From: Bacillota bacterium
GTDB taxonomy: Bacteria; Bacillota; UBA4882; UBA8346
Length of the DNA stretch: 64,000 bases
Direction of reading: 5' to 3'
NCBI GenBank assembly: GCA_023417475.1
Contig: JAEZFP010000023.1
Span: 1-64,000, forward strand
Shown: piece by piece, positions 1 through 9,201 of the stretch
Position numbering within the stretch: the first letter of the stretch is position 1
Layout of the letters: each line of letters starts with the position of its first letter
The notes under the pieces: generated by a model
What the model was told of the DNA's origin: nothing
The model's database searches: none
The model's input: only the letters and a program-made list of their open reading frames with translations
Program-made: the position numbers and the translations under genes

Positions 1-38
1 GCCTTCCTGGCTGGCGAGACACTCCATCGTGGAGTGTG

Positions 39-125
<87 letters not shown>

Positions 126-276
126 AAATTAATGCGCCGTATCTCGGACGCAGATATGATTATAATAAAAAACAACCTCAGTGTCAACCTATTTTTGATT
201 CCTTTTTCAGCCAAGCTTAGCTTGACCTGGGAAATCGGCTGCGGTTGTGTGACAACGCATCCACAGCTTCCTGCCG

Positions 277-306
277 AAAAAATAAAACCTTCCGATTTGG
301 AAGGTT
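277..306 (-). terminator. Rho-independent terminator of sigH
   Basis: On the minus strand ACCTTCC and GGAAGGT form a stem with a 5-nt loop, followed by a T-rich tail. It lies just after the sigH stop codon and separates sigH from the tRNA-Tyr gene. Confidence 0.85.
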
Positions 307-312
307 TACCGG

Positions 313-972
313 TCATTTCACGTAACAAGTCTCTTCACGTTTTTCCAGATACCGTTCGAGTTTCCGTTTCACCCGTTGCAAAGCGTTATCGATGGACTTG
401 ACATGGCGGCGTAGATCTTTGGCGATCTCTTGATAGGAACGTCCGTCCAAATAGGACATTAAAACCTTCCATTCCAAATCGCTGAGAAACTCGCCCATCT
501 TGTGTTCAATGTCGACAAACTCTTCCCGGCTGATCACCAATTCTTCGGGATCGGTAACTTTGGTGCCGGACAATACGTCGAGCAAAGTCCGATCCGACTC
601 CTCGTCGTAGATCGGTTTGTTTAATGAGACATAGGAATTTAACGGGATATGCTTCTGCCGGGTGGCGGTTTTAATCGCAGTAATAATCTGACGGGTGATA
701 CAAAGCTCAGCAAAAGCTCTGAACGATGCCAGTTTATCATTGCGAAAATCCCGAATGGCTTTATAAAGGCCAATCATTCCTTCCTGGATGATGTCCTCGC
801 GATCCGCGCCGATTAAAAAGTACGAACGGGCTTTGGCACGGACAAAATTCTTATATTTATTGATAAGATATTCCAATGCGGCGTCATCGCCTTCGCGAGC
901 TGCTTCGACAATTGTTTCATCCAGCATCTCATCATAGATTTCAGCTGCGTCTCTTTGGGGTTTTGCTCCCAC
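313..972 (-). CDS. sigH: RNA polymerase sigma factor SigH (Spo0H type)
   Basis: Sigma-70 family factor that in Bacillus directs the transition state and early sporulation. Region 2 is recognisable from YKNFVRAKARSYF through ADREDIIQEGMIGLYKAIRDF, with CITRQIITAIKTATRQKHIPLNSY after it. A region 4 helix-turn-helix near the C terminus contains YQEIAKDLRRHVKSIDNAL. I chose the GTG at 970-972 because GGAGGCG lies 8 nt upstream and the product is then 219 residues, about the length of Bacillus SigH; the frame stays open to 1026. A promoter is visible upstream at 1185-1214. Neighbours rlmB and mrnC match the usual Firmicute sigH context, although an M1-type peptidase gene is inserted between rlmB and sigH. 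Confidence 0.95.
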   Translation of the reverse strand: MGAKPQRDAAEIYDEMLDETIVEAAREGDDAALEYLINKYKNFVRAKARSYFLIGADREDIIQEGMIGLYKAIRDFRNDKLASFRAFAELCITRQIITAIKTATRQKHIPLNSYVSLNKPIYDEESDRTLLDVLSGTKVTDPEELVISREEFVDIEHKMGEFLSDLEWKVLMSYLDGRSYQEIAKDLRRHVKSIDNALQRVKRKLERYLEKREETCYVK

Positions 973-1184
973 GTTAAACTCGCCTCCAGATGTTTTTTTG
1001 ATACTGGCTTGGCAAAGGAGAGCCACGGCTCGTCCAATTCCCGATCAGCATGTCCCATTTCAAACGGTAGAAGCGCTTCAGGACTATCTTTTTCGCGACA
1101 TATTTCAGATCATTGCCATTTTGCAAAGCAATCGCGCCACGAAGGATAAGCTGATGCAATTTTCAAAAGAATTCACATAAAGAT

Positions 1185-1214
1185 ATTATACAATACTTGT
1201 GATTTGAACGTCAA
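1185..1214 (-). promoter_or_regulatory. SigA-type promoter of sigH
   Basis: On the minus strand TTGACG (1209-1214) is followed after 18 nt by a perfect TATAAT (1185-1190), about 210 nt ahead of the chosen sigH start. The leader between them shows no recognised RNA element. Confidence 0.6.
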
Positions 1215-1259
1215 GGGAAGGAAAATCCACTCATACCAATACTTATGCAATCTCCCAAA

Positions 1260-2918
1260 TCAAAACCGGTTGGTCCAGACATTGTCCGCGACATTCGGCT
1301 CCAAAATGTTATATTTGCCATTCACCATGATCCGTTTGGGCTTCGCGGGCAACGTTCTCTGCATTGTAACATTAACGTTTCGAAATGACAAGGCTTCGGA
1401 GTAAACTTCCGACCCGGTAATTATTTCAAGGTCGACGGTTTCCGGCAGGTTGAGCTGCCCGGTATTTTGAATGGTGAACGCTACGACAAACTTACCTTGT
1501 TTGGCTTGGACCGTGACGTTGCGCAACGCGATATTGTACCGACCGACAGTGTAAACCCATTGACGGTAAAAATCCAACAACGACGCGCCGTAAAGCTCCA
1601 CTCCCAATCCGGTGAAGTCGCGGATTCCCGCCGGACGGTTGGCGTAACGCCGGACAAATTCGGCGAGATAGTTGCCAAACTTGGTTTCGCCCAGAACCAC
1701 CCGGGTCATGTGCAAAACGTACGCCCCTTTGTGATATAACAGTTCCCTTTGCAGATCATAGGGGCCCAGTTCCGCCAATGACAACTCCGATATTTGGTAG
1801 GATTGCGATTGACGATAGGCCTTCTCATACTCGGAACGCCATTGCGGCAACTGCGCCCGGGTTTGCGGAGCGTTCGGCGCCAACCGCTCCAGAGCGAGAT
1901 AGGCGCTGTAATTGGCGAACCCTTCCGCCAGCCACCAATCATGCAACGTTTTGGGGTAAACTAGATTCCCCCACCAATAATGGGCCATTTCATGCGCTAA
2001 GGTAAATAACGAAAACCGGTTCGCCCGGTTCCCCGGAACATGAATAAAAATCAGCGAACCGCAATTGCTGTCGGTTTCCGAGGCGAAATCATTCATGACG
2101 ATTGAAAATTCGCCAAACGCCACTCCCCCGAATTTGCCAAGGAAAAACTCGCCGACGGCCGCCCCTTGCTCCAGCAGTTCATCCCGGAACGCCGGAGTTG
2201 TCCCCGGAAGATAAAACAAGCGGTAAAGCCGCCCTTTAGTCATTTTGGTGGCGATCTGGTAACGGCCGACCGCAACGCCCAGCGCCGTCAGCGGTTGACT
2301 GGCCCGCCAGACATAACCCAGCTGTTGGAACGGATAGGTCCGCATTCCTTGTAAATTGCCGTTGCCCACCCCAAAGTAGCCCGGCGGCGCCACCAATTCG
2401 ACCTCCGCCGTCGCCGGGTCCGGCACCAGGCTCCGCGGGTACCAGTTTCCGGTCAACTCCAGCAACACCGCCTTGCTCGCGGCATTGGCCCGGAAACTGT
2501 ACCGCATCCCGAAACGGAAGACGTCGCCCCGTTTTTTGGGCGTCGGCAAGTCAACCCAATAGACCTCGGCTTGTTTCCGGAGGGAGACCGGCTTGCCGTT
2601 CAATTTCGCCTCGTCAATTTGCAATTGATTAAATTGGGTCAATAAAAAGTAAAACCGGTCGGTCTCGGCGATACTGACCCGGAGGTCGGCATCGACCGAA
2701 ACCGTAATCCGGTTGCTGTCGTTGCGAGTGGTAACTTGAATTTGGTAATTTTGATAACTGACCGTCGTTTGCCCGGCCAACCAGTCAAGATCGGGACCGG
2801 TCTCCGCCAGCAGACTGCCGCCGCCCACGGCGAGCAAGATCAAAAAACACCAGACGCAAACGAACGTCACCCGTTTGCGCCGTGGAACGTTATCATGGTT
2901 TACAACCGTCCGGTTCAT
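1260..2918 (-). CDS. M1-family zinc metallopeptidase, membrane-anchored or secreted
   Basis: Predicted gluzincin aminopeptidase-like protein of about 552 residues. The zinc motif HEMAH lies near residues 309-313 (context FTLAHEMAHYWWGN), followed by the downstream glutamate in WLAEGFANYSA, as in M1 enzymes. A basic stretch followed by a hydrophobic segment (TFVCVWCFLILLAVGG) near residues 15-35 looks like a signal anchor, so the enzyme probably acts outside the membrane. The ATG at 2916-2918 overlaps the rlmB stop as ATGA, implying translational coupling; the frame is open further upstream, but only into rlmB. The exact substrate is unknown. The gene sits between rlmB and sigH, which is not the usual Firmicute order. 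Confidence 0.85.
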   Translation of the reverse strand: MNRTVVNHDNVPRRKRVTFVCVWCFLILLAVGGGSLLAETGPDLDWLAGQTTVSYQNYQIQVTTRNDSNRITVSVDADLRVSIAETDRFYFLLTQFNQLQIDEAKLNGKPVSLRKQAEVYWVDLPTPKKRGDVFRFGMRYSFRANAASKAVLLELTGNWYPRSLVPDPATAEVELVAPPGYFGVGNGNLQGMRTYPFQQLGYVWRASQPLTALGVAVGRYQIATKMTKGRLYRLFYLPGTTPAFRDELLEQGAAVGEFFLGKFGGVAFGEFSIVMNDFASETDSNCGSLIFIHVPGNRANRFSLFTLAHEMAHYWWGNLVYPKTLHDWWLAEGFANYSAYLALERLAPNAPQTRAQLPQWRSEYEKAYRQSQSYQISELSLAELGPYDLQRELLYHKGAYVLHMTRVVLGETKFGNYLAEFVRRYANRPAGIRDFTGLGVELYGASLLDFYRQWVYTVGRYNIALRNVTVQAKQGKFVVAFTIQNTGQLNLPETVDLEIITGSEVYSEALSFRNVNVTMQRTLPAKPKRIMVNGKYNILEPNVADNVWTNRF

Positions 2919-3658
2919 TGCTTTGCCGTCCGTTGCCTCCGTACTTCGTACAACAAAATTCCGGTCGCCACCGACACGTTTAATGAATTGATCGAACCCC
3001 ACATCGGCAAACGCACCAGTTGATCGCAATGTTCCGCCAACAACCGGGAGACTCCTTTGCCCTCGCCGCCGACCACCAGACCCATCGGTCCGGTCAGATC
3101 GGCCTTTTGAAAATCGATCTTCCCATCCATCTCCGCACCGGTAAACCAGATTCCGCTCTTTTTTAATTCATCCACCGTCTTGGTGAGATTGGTGACGCGG
3201 GCCACCGGGATATACTCGATGGCGCCGGCCGAAGCCCGAGCCACGGTGGCGGTCAATCCCACCGCCCGTCGTTCCGGAATGATGATTCCGTGAACACCGG
3301 CCGCCTCGGCGGTCCGGATCACCGAACCTAAGTTTTGCGGATCTTCAACACCGTCTAAAATCAGGATAAACGGCGGTTCGCCCTTGGCGGCCGCCCGCTC
3401 CAAAATCGCCTCGACCGTGGCATACTTCCAGTCCGCGGCCAACGCAATAATTCCCTGGTGATTCCGGGTTTGCGCTATCCGGTTTAACGCCGCCGCGTCC
3501 ACCGGATGCAGCGGAATTTTCTTCTTCTCAATCAAACCGAGGATCTCCCGCAACGCTCCGGTGGGGGTTTCATTCTTCAGCAAATACACTTTGGTCAATT
3601 CATGATCGGCGCGGAGCGCCTCAAGGATTGGATTTCTGCCTTCAATCTGTTCAGCCAT
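2915..3658 (-). CDS. rlmB: 23S rRNA (guanosine-2'-O-)-methyltransferase RlmB-like (SpoU/TrmH family)
   Basis: SPOUT-class methyltransferase of 247 residues. An N-terminal substrate-binding domain starting EGRNPILEALR is followed by the SpoU core: ILDGVEDPQNLGSVIRTAEAAG (motif 1), LVVGGEGKGVSRL (motif 2) and MWGSINSLNVSVATGI (motif 3, part of the knotted SAM site). In E. coli RlmB modifies G2251 of 23S rRNA. It starts with ATG after GGATG and ends overlapping the peptidase gene by 4 nt. The mrnC-rlmB-sigH neighbourhood supports the assignment over other TrmH paralogues. Confidence 0.93.
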   Translation of the reverse strand: MAEQIEGRNPILEALRADHELTKVYLLKNETPTGALREILGLIEKKKIPLHPVDAAALNRIAQTRNHQGIIALAADWKYATVEAILERAAAKGEPPFILILDGVEDPQNLGSVIRTAEAAGVHGIIIPERRAVGLTATVARASAGAIEYIPVARVTNLTKTVDELKKSGIWFTGAEMDGKIDFQKADLTGPMGLVVGGEGKGVSRLLAEHCDQLVRLPMWGSINSLNVSVATGILLYEVRRQRTAKQ

Positions 3659-3736
3659 TGCTTACATCCTTATCTTAGATTCTATTTTAACAATATTACC
3701 GATTTATTCTGCCACGTTGTTCAAAAAATACTGTCC

Positions 3737-4156
3737 TTAACTTTCACTCATCTCATTTACGGTATGCGTTGTGACCAACAACTCGTTTAATCGTTCCGTC
3801 TCCCCGCATAAATACAAATAACCCAGCAACGCTTCAAACGCCGTGCTGTATCGGTAAGTAATCACATCGCTCCCGGCGGGGACATGGCCGCTTTTGACAT
3901 TGCGGCCGCGTTTGACGATCTCCTGCTCCCGTTGGGTCAAAAACGGTTCGATTCGTTTGACCAATTCCGCCTGATACCCGGCTCGCACCCGCGTGGTTGC
4001 CTCTTTATGCAGATCCCGCGTTTTGGCCGGTCCGGCGCTAACCAACTGCTGCCGGACGAACAACTCATAGACGGCATCGCCGATATACGCCCAGACCGCC
4101 GGGGAGAACTCGTCGGGATTCACCTTGGACATATGAGAAAACAATTGTTGCGCCAT
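3737..4156 (-). CDS. mrnC: Mini-ribonuclease 3 (MrnC)
   Basis: RNase III catalytic domain without a dsRNA-binding domain, which in Bacillus trims 23S rRNA ends. The signature residues appear in AYIGDAVYELFVRQQL near the N terminus and YRYSTAFEALLGYLYL near the C terminus, with KRGRNVKSGHVP between them. The ATG at 4154-4156 has AGGCGG upstream and gives 139 residues, close to the family length; the frame is open to 4225. Located directly upstream of rlmB, as in many Firmicutes. Confidence 0.9.
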   Translation of the reverse strand: MAQQLFSHMSKVNPDEFSPAVWAYIGDAVYELFVRQQLVSAGPAKTRDLHKEATTRVRAGYQAELVKRIEPFLTQREQEIVKRGRNVKSGHVPAGSDVITYRYSTAFEALLGYLYLCGETERLNELLVTTHTVNEMSES

Positions 4157-4318
4157 AAAAACCGCCTGTCGTATTTGCCAAAACCGCCCGCGATGTTGGT
4201 GCGACCGATTCGGCGTCTGTGCCAATCAAAAAGAATTCGCTTTCCGTTCTGGCATTTCCTGCACTACTTCCTGAGTTTCACCGTAATTTCAAATTAGTTT
4301 ATCCATTGACGAACCGCC

Positions 4319-5947
4319 TCATGAATCTTCCGACACTACGGCCCGCGCTTGCCGGTATAACCCGCGCACCGTTTCCGCATCGGTCAGCTCGCAAACAAGC
4401 GCGTTGAACATTGGTTGAAGTCTAGCGGCGTTTCCCCAAGCCCGACTCTGCCGTAATAACTGCCGGATCAATCCCACCAATTCGTCCCGCGACTGCAACG
4501 CGTCCAACCTTCCCGTCTGGGTGTGATATAAATATAGCAGGTAGAAAGCGGCAACTCGCGGATCGGCAAACCGGAAACCATGTACCGGTCCGTTGGGCAC
4601 AAGTTGTCCCGATTTTTGCAGTTCTTGATAGATCGGCGTTCCTTGATAGGGAACCAACTCCTGAAACAGATTCAAAAATGCCGCTTTGGCAAAGACGTCG
4701 GTATCGATGAACTCCCGTAGATACGCTTCAAACTCCTGTTCGATCTGTTCCAGGGTGATCTCGGGTGTGAACAATATCATATACAATCCCAGGTCTACTC
4801 CCAACTCCCGCGCCAAACGAATCGCGCGGCGGTTTGCGGCGACTGTCAACCCTTTGGCGAAACGCGTCAAACGTTCGTCCAAAAATGATTCCACGCCGAT
4901 ATCCAATGAAAAACCTTGCACCGGCCGGCCGTGAAGCTGCATGCTGATCAACGCCGACGGGTCGCGGAAATTGCGGTTGATGGCCCGGATGACCGGAGCC
5001 AACTCCGGACAGGCACTTAACGCCTTGCTGAATTGATCGGCCCGCACCTGCAGGTTAATCCGGAGATTCCGTCCCCGGCTGATTCGCTCCAAGGCGTGCA
5101 GAATCTGATAAGCCCGCTGATAATCGGGCGGACTAAAGCCGAGAAACTGGTCGTCGGCGAAGGTGATTTCGCTAATCGCCGGATCGCGCAACACCTGATC
5201 GATCTCATCCAGCACCGCCGCGACCGGACGGGGCTGCCAAACCCGGGCGAACTGCGCGTTGGCGCAGAAAGCGCAGGCAAAGGGACAGCCTTGCGAACTT
5301 TGAACCCGGGCCGAATAATAACGAAAAGCCAAATTAAAATCGTTAAAAATATCGCTGCGCGGCAAAGGGACCGGCGTGGGCGGCAGCGCCGGATCGCCCA
5401 GGTGCAGCCAGTCCTTTCCCGAGGGATGGAGCGATAAACCGGCGATCGGCGCATGCTGATGATCGGAATGCCGCAGGTGCTGGTGGAGGTCGCCGCAAGC
5501 GCAATGATCCGCCGGCCCTAACTCCGCTACCAGTTGGGCGAAGGGAGTTTCACCGGCGCCCCGGATCAAAAAGTCAAACTCCAGCGGCATTTGATCGGGA
5601 AAAAGGGTGGGATGGATGCCTCCGGCAACGGTGTTGATGCCGAGACGCCTAGCCAACCGGGCGAGCGTCGTCGCTTCCGCCACGGTTTCCTCATACACCG
5701 CGAAGCCGATCAGATCGGGCAAAACCCCGGCCGCCTGCGCTTGCAGCAAATAATTCTCGACCGTCGCCAAAAGCGACGGCGGGTCAAGTCCAAAGATCCA
5801 TTTAAAAACATTCAGATCCATCCCCTGCACCAACACCCGGGGCGGTAACGCCGCCGCGATCCGGGCCAATCCCAACGAAGCGGTGGGAATGGCAAAACGG
5901 TTCGCGCTGGGATTGATCAATAACACGCGATATACGGGTTGATTCAT
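4319..5947 (-). CDS. Radical SAM protein with N-terminal B12-binding-like domain
   Basis: A 542-residue protein whose N-terminal ~150 residues resemble the Rossmann-type cobalamin-binding domain of B12-dependent radical SAM enzymes (opening RVLLINPSANRFAIPTASLG, with AGGIHPTL and IRGAGETPF later). The radical SAM cluster motif CPFACAFC gives Cys221, Cys225 and Cys228. The C-terminal portion is unassigned. No DxHxxG cobalamin-binding motif is obvious, so actual B12 binding is uncertain. ATG follows the stop of the PrsW-like gene immediately (TGAATG), indicating co-transcription. Its reaction cannot be inferred from this sequence. Confidence 0.8.
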   Translation of the reverse strand: MNQPVYRVLLINPSANRFAIPTASLGLARIAAALPPRVLVQGMDLNVFKWIFGLDPPSLLATVENYLLQAQAAGVLPDLIGFAVYEETVAEATTLARLARRLGINTVAGGIHPTLFPDQMPLEFDFLIRGAGETPFAQLVAELGPADHCACGDLHQHLRHSDHQHAPIAGLSLHPSGKDWLHLGDPALPPTPVPLPRSDIFNDFNLAFRYYSARVQSSQGCPFACAFCANAQFARVWQPRPVAAVLDEIDQVLRDPAISEITFADDQFLGFSPPDYQRAYQILHALERISRGRNLRINLQVRADQFSKALSACPELAPVIRAINRNFRDPSALISMQLHGRPVQGFSLDIGVESFLDERLTRFAKGLTVAANRRAIRLARELGVDLGLYMILFTPEITLEQIEQEFEAYLREFIDTDVFAKAAFLNLFQELVPYQGTPIYQELQKSGQLVPNGPVHGFRFADPRVAAFYLLYLYHTQTGRLDALQSRDELVGLIRQLLRQSRAWGNAARLQPMFNALVCELTDAETVRGLYRQARAVVSEDS

Positions 5948-7114
5948 TCACGACTCGTCCATTCTGTCAGTATTTAACGGATCATCGCCCAGCCCCGGCG
6001 CATGTTCCAGCACGATCCCGATCAATGCCGGAACCAGCCCGATCAATATTCCCAACAACAATAGGGATATGTGACGGGCCGATTGATCCCATTGCAGATA
6101 AAAAACGCTAAAGGCCACCCAAAGCAGTCCCGTGGCGGCGATCAGCAAACGCGACAACCAGCTGCGCCAGTTGGAGATTGGGGTTGATTCCGCATCGGTC
6201 GCCACCAGACAGCTTCGTCCCAAGCGGTCCGGACGGACGGACCGGTTCCGGCGCAACCCGGAGCGGAACCGAGCCTGGATCAGGTAATAGATCCCCACGC
6301 CCAACACCATCATCGTCGGAAGTAACACCCAGACCAGATTCAAAAAACTGGCCAATGTATCGTAAAGGCCGTGAAACAATACGGCCAACAAATATCCTTC
6401 ACCAATCAAGCCATAGCGGCGAAGCCCCGGTTCAAAATGGGAGACTCCCACGAAATATCCCATAATCACCCCGGTAAACGTATGGAGCGGCACGGCGGTA
6501 ATGGCCCGGGCGATCCCCACCGCCAAACCCGCCTGGGTCACAAACAGGATGTTTTCGACCACGGCGAACCCTAACGCGCTGGCGACGGTATAGACAATCC
6601 CGTCATTCTCCTCATCCAAACAGTTGCGCCGCCAGATAAAGAGCAGCACCGGCAGCAACTTGCACGCCTCTTCGATCACGGCAATCCGTCCGAAGGTATT
6701 GGCGATCGTGCCGAGCAATCCTGGCCAGCTCATTGGCGGCAAAGCGCGCATTAACAATTCCAAACGCAAGGCGGCAATGGTGCCAAGCGCTCCCAGTCCC
6801 ATCAAAAAAAGCACTTGGCTTAACGGTTCCGGCTCATGCCGGTCCAGGTATAAGATCAGCGCCAAAAAACCAAGCGCCGGCGTGACGGCGATCAGCAACA
6901 GACTCCAATGATGTTGGGTGCCGATAAAGTCAATCACCACCGCCACGGCCAGCACCCAGAGGCCCAACAGTACAATGATCGGACTGACCAGCTGGCCTTG
7001 GCGCGGGTTGGGCGATGGTTTTGGGGGGGCGACTGCAACCTGCTCCCGGGCTCCGCAGTTGGGGCAGTGGTTGGTCGCTTCAGTAATTTGACGTCCACAA
7101 TCCGGACACTCCAT
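5948..7114 (-). CDS. PrsW-family intramembrane metalloprotease with N-terminal zinc ribbon
   Basis: 388-residue polytopic membrane protein. The N terminus carries a zinc ribbon (Cys3, Cys6, Cys17, Cys20). Several hydrophobic helices follow and contain the family motifs EEACKLLP (EExxK), a histidine in the VPLHTFTG helix and the FHGLYD helix. In Bacillus PrsW performs site-1 cleavage of the anti-sigma factor RsiW; the substrate here is unknown and no ECF sigma/anti-sigma pair lies nearby. A C-terminal tail adds further membrane segments. ATG is preceded by GGGAGG. The added zinc ribbon is an uncommon architecture compared with the Bacillus protein. Confidence 0.8.
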   Translation of the reverse strand: MECPDCGRQITEATNHCPNCGAREQVAVAPPKPSPNPRQGQLVSPIIVLLGLWVLAVAVVIDFIGTQHHWSLLLIAVTPALGFLALILYLDRHEPEPLSQVLFLMGLGALGTIAALRLELLMRALPPMSWPGLLGTIANTFGRIAVIEEACKLLPVLLFIWRRNCLDEENDGIVYTVASALGFAVVENILFVTQAGLAVGIARAITAVPLHTFTGVIMGYFVGVSHFEPGLRRYGLIGEGYLLAVLFHGLYDTLASFLNLVWVLLPTMMVLGVGIYYLIQARFRSGLRRNRSVRPDRLGRSCLVATDAESTPISNWRSWLSRLLIAATGLLWVAFSVFYLQWDQSARHISLLLLGILIGLVPALIGIVLEHAPGLGDDPLNTDRMDES

Positions 7115-7194
7115 TGCTGCCTCCCGGGCCGCAAATTAGACCTCAATATTAGCGGCGGCCTATTTTCATGATACCATATTCGGCGGAAAAACGA

Positions 7195-7728
7195 TCAATT
7201 GATCTCCAAACCCATCAAAATCGAATGATAATAAGTCCCGTTCACGCAGAAATCCCGGCTGATCCGGCCTTCTTCGCTAAAACCAAACGAACGGTAGAGC
7301 CGGATCGCCCCGGCGTTATCCTCCCGCACTTTCAGATTGATCTTTTTAATCAAGCCATTCTGTTCCGCCCAGGCAATCAAAGCCCCGATTAAATCGGAAG
7401 CGATGCCCAACCCCCAAAAATCCCGGAAGACGCTGACGCCAAACTCGCCGCTGTGCCGGGTGCGTATCCGGACCCCGCCCCGAAAGATTAAATTTCCGAC
7501 AATCCGGCCATCCATCTCCGCCACCAGAAACAGGTCGTTATCGGCATGCAAACATTTGGTGATCATCGCCAACTCGTCAGCGACAGTCAATTGGACTTCG
7601 CCTTGACCGAAACTTAGGAAGTCCGATTCCCCCGCCACTTGTTTTAAAAAATCCACCATCAGCGCGGCATCTGCCGTTGTCACCACCCGAACAAGCAAAG
7701 TTTGACCGTTCCTCAATTGAAAACGCAT
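7195..7728 (-). CDS. GNAT-family N-acetyltransferase
   Basis: A 177-residue GNAT protein starting at the ATG preceded by GAGAGGG; the frame is open to 7800. The fold is supported by the acetyl-CoA region FGVSVFRDFWGLGIASDLIGALIAWA and by the C-terminal NLKVREDNAGAIRLYRSFGF, which matches motif B of RimJ/RimL and spermidine-type transferases. The substrate is unknown. It lies between the PrsW-like and HAD genes in the same direction. Confidence 0.85.
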   Translation of the reverse strand: MRFQLRNGQTLLVRVVTTADAALMVDFLKQVAGESDFLSFGQGEVQLTVADELAMITKCLHADNDLFLVAEMDGRIVGNLIFRGGVRIRTRHSGEFGVSVFRDFWGLGIASDLIGALIAWAEQNGLIKKINLKVREDNAGAIRLYRSFGFSEEGRISRDFCVNGTYYHSILMGLEIN

Positions 7729-7810
7729 CGTGCCGCCCTCTCTATTGTCAGTTCTTCCATCATTCACGGCACCTCCGTCACACTGTGCCGTAATAATCAA
7801 ACACTCGAAT

Positions 7811-8680
7811 TTAATCCCGCAATTGCTTCAACCTCGCCATTGACGGGATGAGCATATCGGCGGCGGGGTACGCTTCCGGTTGGACGGAGTCTTTCAGTAA
7901 CACCGTTCGAAACCCGGCGGTTTTGGCGGGAACAATATCCTTGTCATAATCGTTGCCCACCATCATGCAAACAGCGGACGGACAATCCAAACGCCTCGCA
8001 ATCTCTATGTAAAACTCCACTTGCGGTTTGGCAAAACCCAATTCTTTCGAGGTAAACAAGTGGGAAAAACAACCGCGAATACCGACCCGTTCCAACGCCA
8101 AACCAAGCTTTTCGGCATCGGAATCGCCGGCGTTGGACGCCACACAAAGCACATAATGTTGCCGGAGCGAATCCAACGCCTCAACCACGCCCGGCACTAA
8201 CGCAACTTGCGGCCAATCAGCCATCGGACCTTGATACTCGGGAAATACGGCCATCAACGTATCACCCCAATCAAAAACAACCGTCTGTAACGGTTCGACC
8301 GTCGCTTGGCGCAGCTTCGCCAGATCATCCCAGGCTTTTTGTGATTCCTCCCGTAAATACCTGCGGATCGGTTCCGGATTGAGCAGACTTTTCGCCATCA
8401 ACCGTTGGATATTTTCAATCAACCCCACCATCACCAAGGATTTCGCTTTAGCGTCCCCTTCCTGCAGCAACAGCTCCAGTGTCTGAAAAACTTTGGGGAA
8501 CTCGGCGGTTGTCCCGTTTTGTTGGGCCAAAATCAGCCACCGGGCTAAATCGGCCAGTTCGACTTCGGGCCCTGGCTGTTGCGCTTGCCCGTGGTCATGA
8601 ACAGGCGATTGTTTGTACTGTTCGCTCCATGACGGAAGATTTTTATGAAATAATGGTAGTACGTGCCGTTCGGTGTACAT
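7811..8680 (-). CDS. HAD-superfamily hydrolase with an N-terminal helical domain
   Basis: 289 residues. The C-terminal two thirds form a HAD hydrolase: motif I VVFDWGDTLM, motif II around VASNAGDSD, a lysine in SKELGFAKPQ and motif IV MVGNDYDKDI. The first aspartate is present, while the usual second one is displaced (DWGD instead of DxDG), a variant seen in several HAD subgroups. The N-terminal ~110 residues (about ELADLARWLILAQQNG to NIQRLMAKSLL) look like a small helical domain known from immunity-type hypothetical proteins. The fusion is unusual and the substrate unknown. Confidence 0.75.
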   Translation of the reverse strand: MYTERHVLPLFHKNLPSWSEQYKQSPVHDHGQAQQPGPEVELADLARWLILAQQNGTTAEFPKVFQTLELLLQEGDAKAKSLVMVGLIENIQRLMAKSLLNPEPIRRYLREESQKAWDDLAKLRQATVEPLQTVVFDWGDTLMAVFPEYQGPMADWPQVALVPGVVEALDSLRQHYVLCVASNAGDSDAEKLGLALERVGIRGCFSHLFTSKELGFAKPQVEFYIEIARRLDCPSAVCMMVGNDYDKDIVPAKTAGFRTVLLKDSVQPEAYPAADMLIPSMARLKQLRD

Positions 8681-8720
8681 ATGAAACCTCGCTTTTAGTA
8701 TGTATTTATTCTTTTGACCG

Positions 8721-9200
8721 TCATATCATCATCTCCAACTCCAATTCGTCCCGGAGCGGGATTCCATCGCAGCCGACGACCGGGATTTCCGGTTTCAGTT
8801 TGCGGGCTTCCGCTAGCGCGTTTCGATGAAACGCGGCGAGGGAAAAACCCCTTTTTTGATAAAAACGAAGCGCCGGGAGATTATCATTGGTCGTGATCAA
8901 CCAAAGGCGCTGGCAATGTTGAGCCACGGCCAACCGGCGCACTGTTTCGATCAAGGCTGAACCGATCCCGATTTGCGCAATAAAGCTCGCCAATAAAATA
9001 ATTTGACAAGCATGATCCGAAATCCGATATAAAATAATTCCGGCCGGCGCCCCATTTTGGATTCCAACGTAACCGGGCAACGTTGGAGCATCGTAACGCC
9101 GCATTCGCGTCACGATCGTCGTCGAACCCCATTCTTCCTTCAGATAAGGGATTAACCACTGATTATCATCGGCTGTTTTGGAGCGGATTTGAAATTGCAT
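8721..9200 (-). CDS. GNAT-family N-acetyltransferase
   Basis: About 159 residues from the ATG at 9198-9200, one base after the dapL stop codon. GNAT features include the IGIGSALIETVRRLA acetyl-CoA loop and LWLITTNDNLPALRFYQKRGF, the typical C-terminal strand-helix. The C terminus (AEARKLKPEIPVVG..PLRDELELEM) matches a subgroup annotated only as GNAT acetyltransferase. Probably co-transcribed with dapL; substrate unknown. Confidence 0.8.
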   Translation of the reverse strand: MQFQIRSKTADDNQWLIPYLKEEWGSTTIVTRMRRYDAPTLPGYVGIQNGAPAGIILYRISDHACQIILLASFIAQIGIGSALIETVRRLAVAQHCQRLWLITTNDNLPALRFYQKRGFSLAAFHRNALAEARKLKPEIPVVGCDGIPLRDELELEMMI

Positions 9201-9201
9201 T

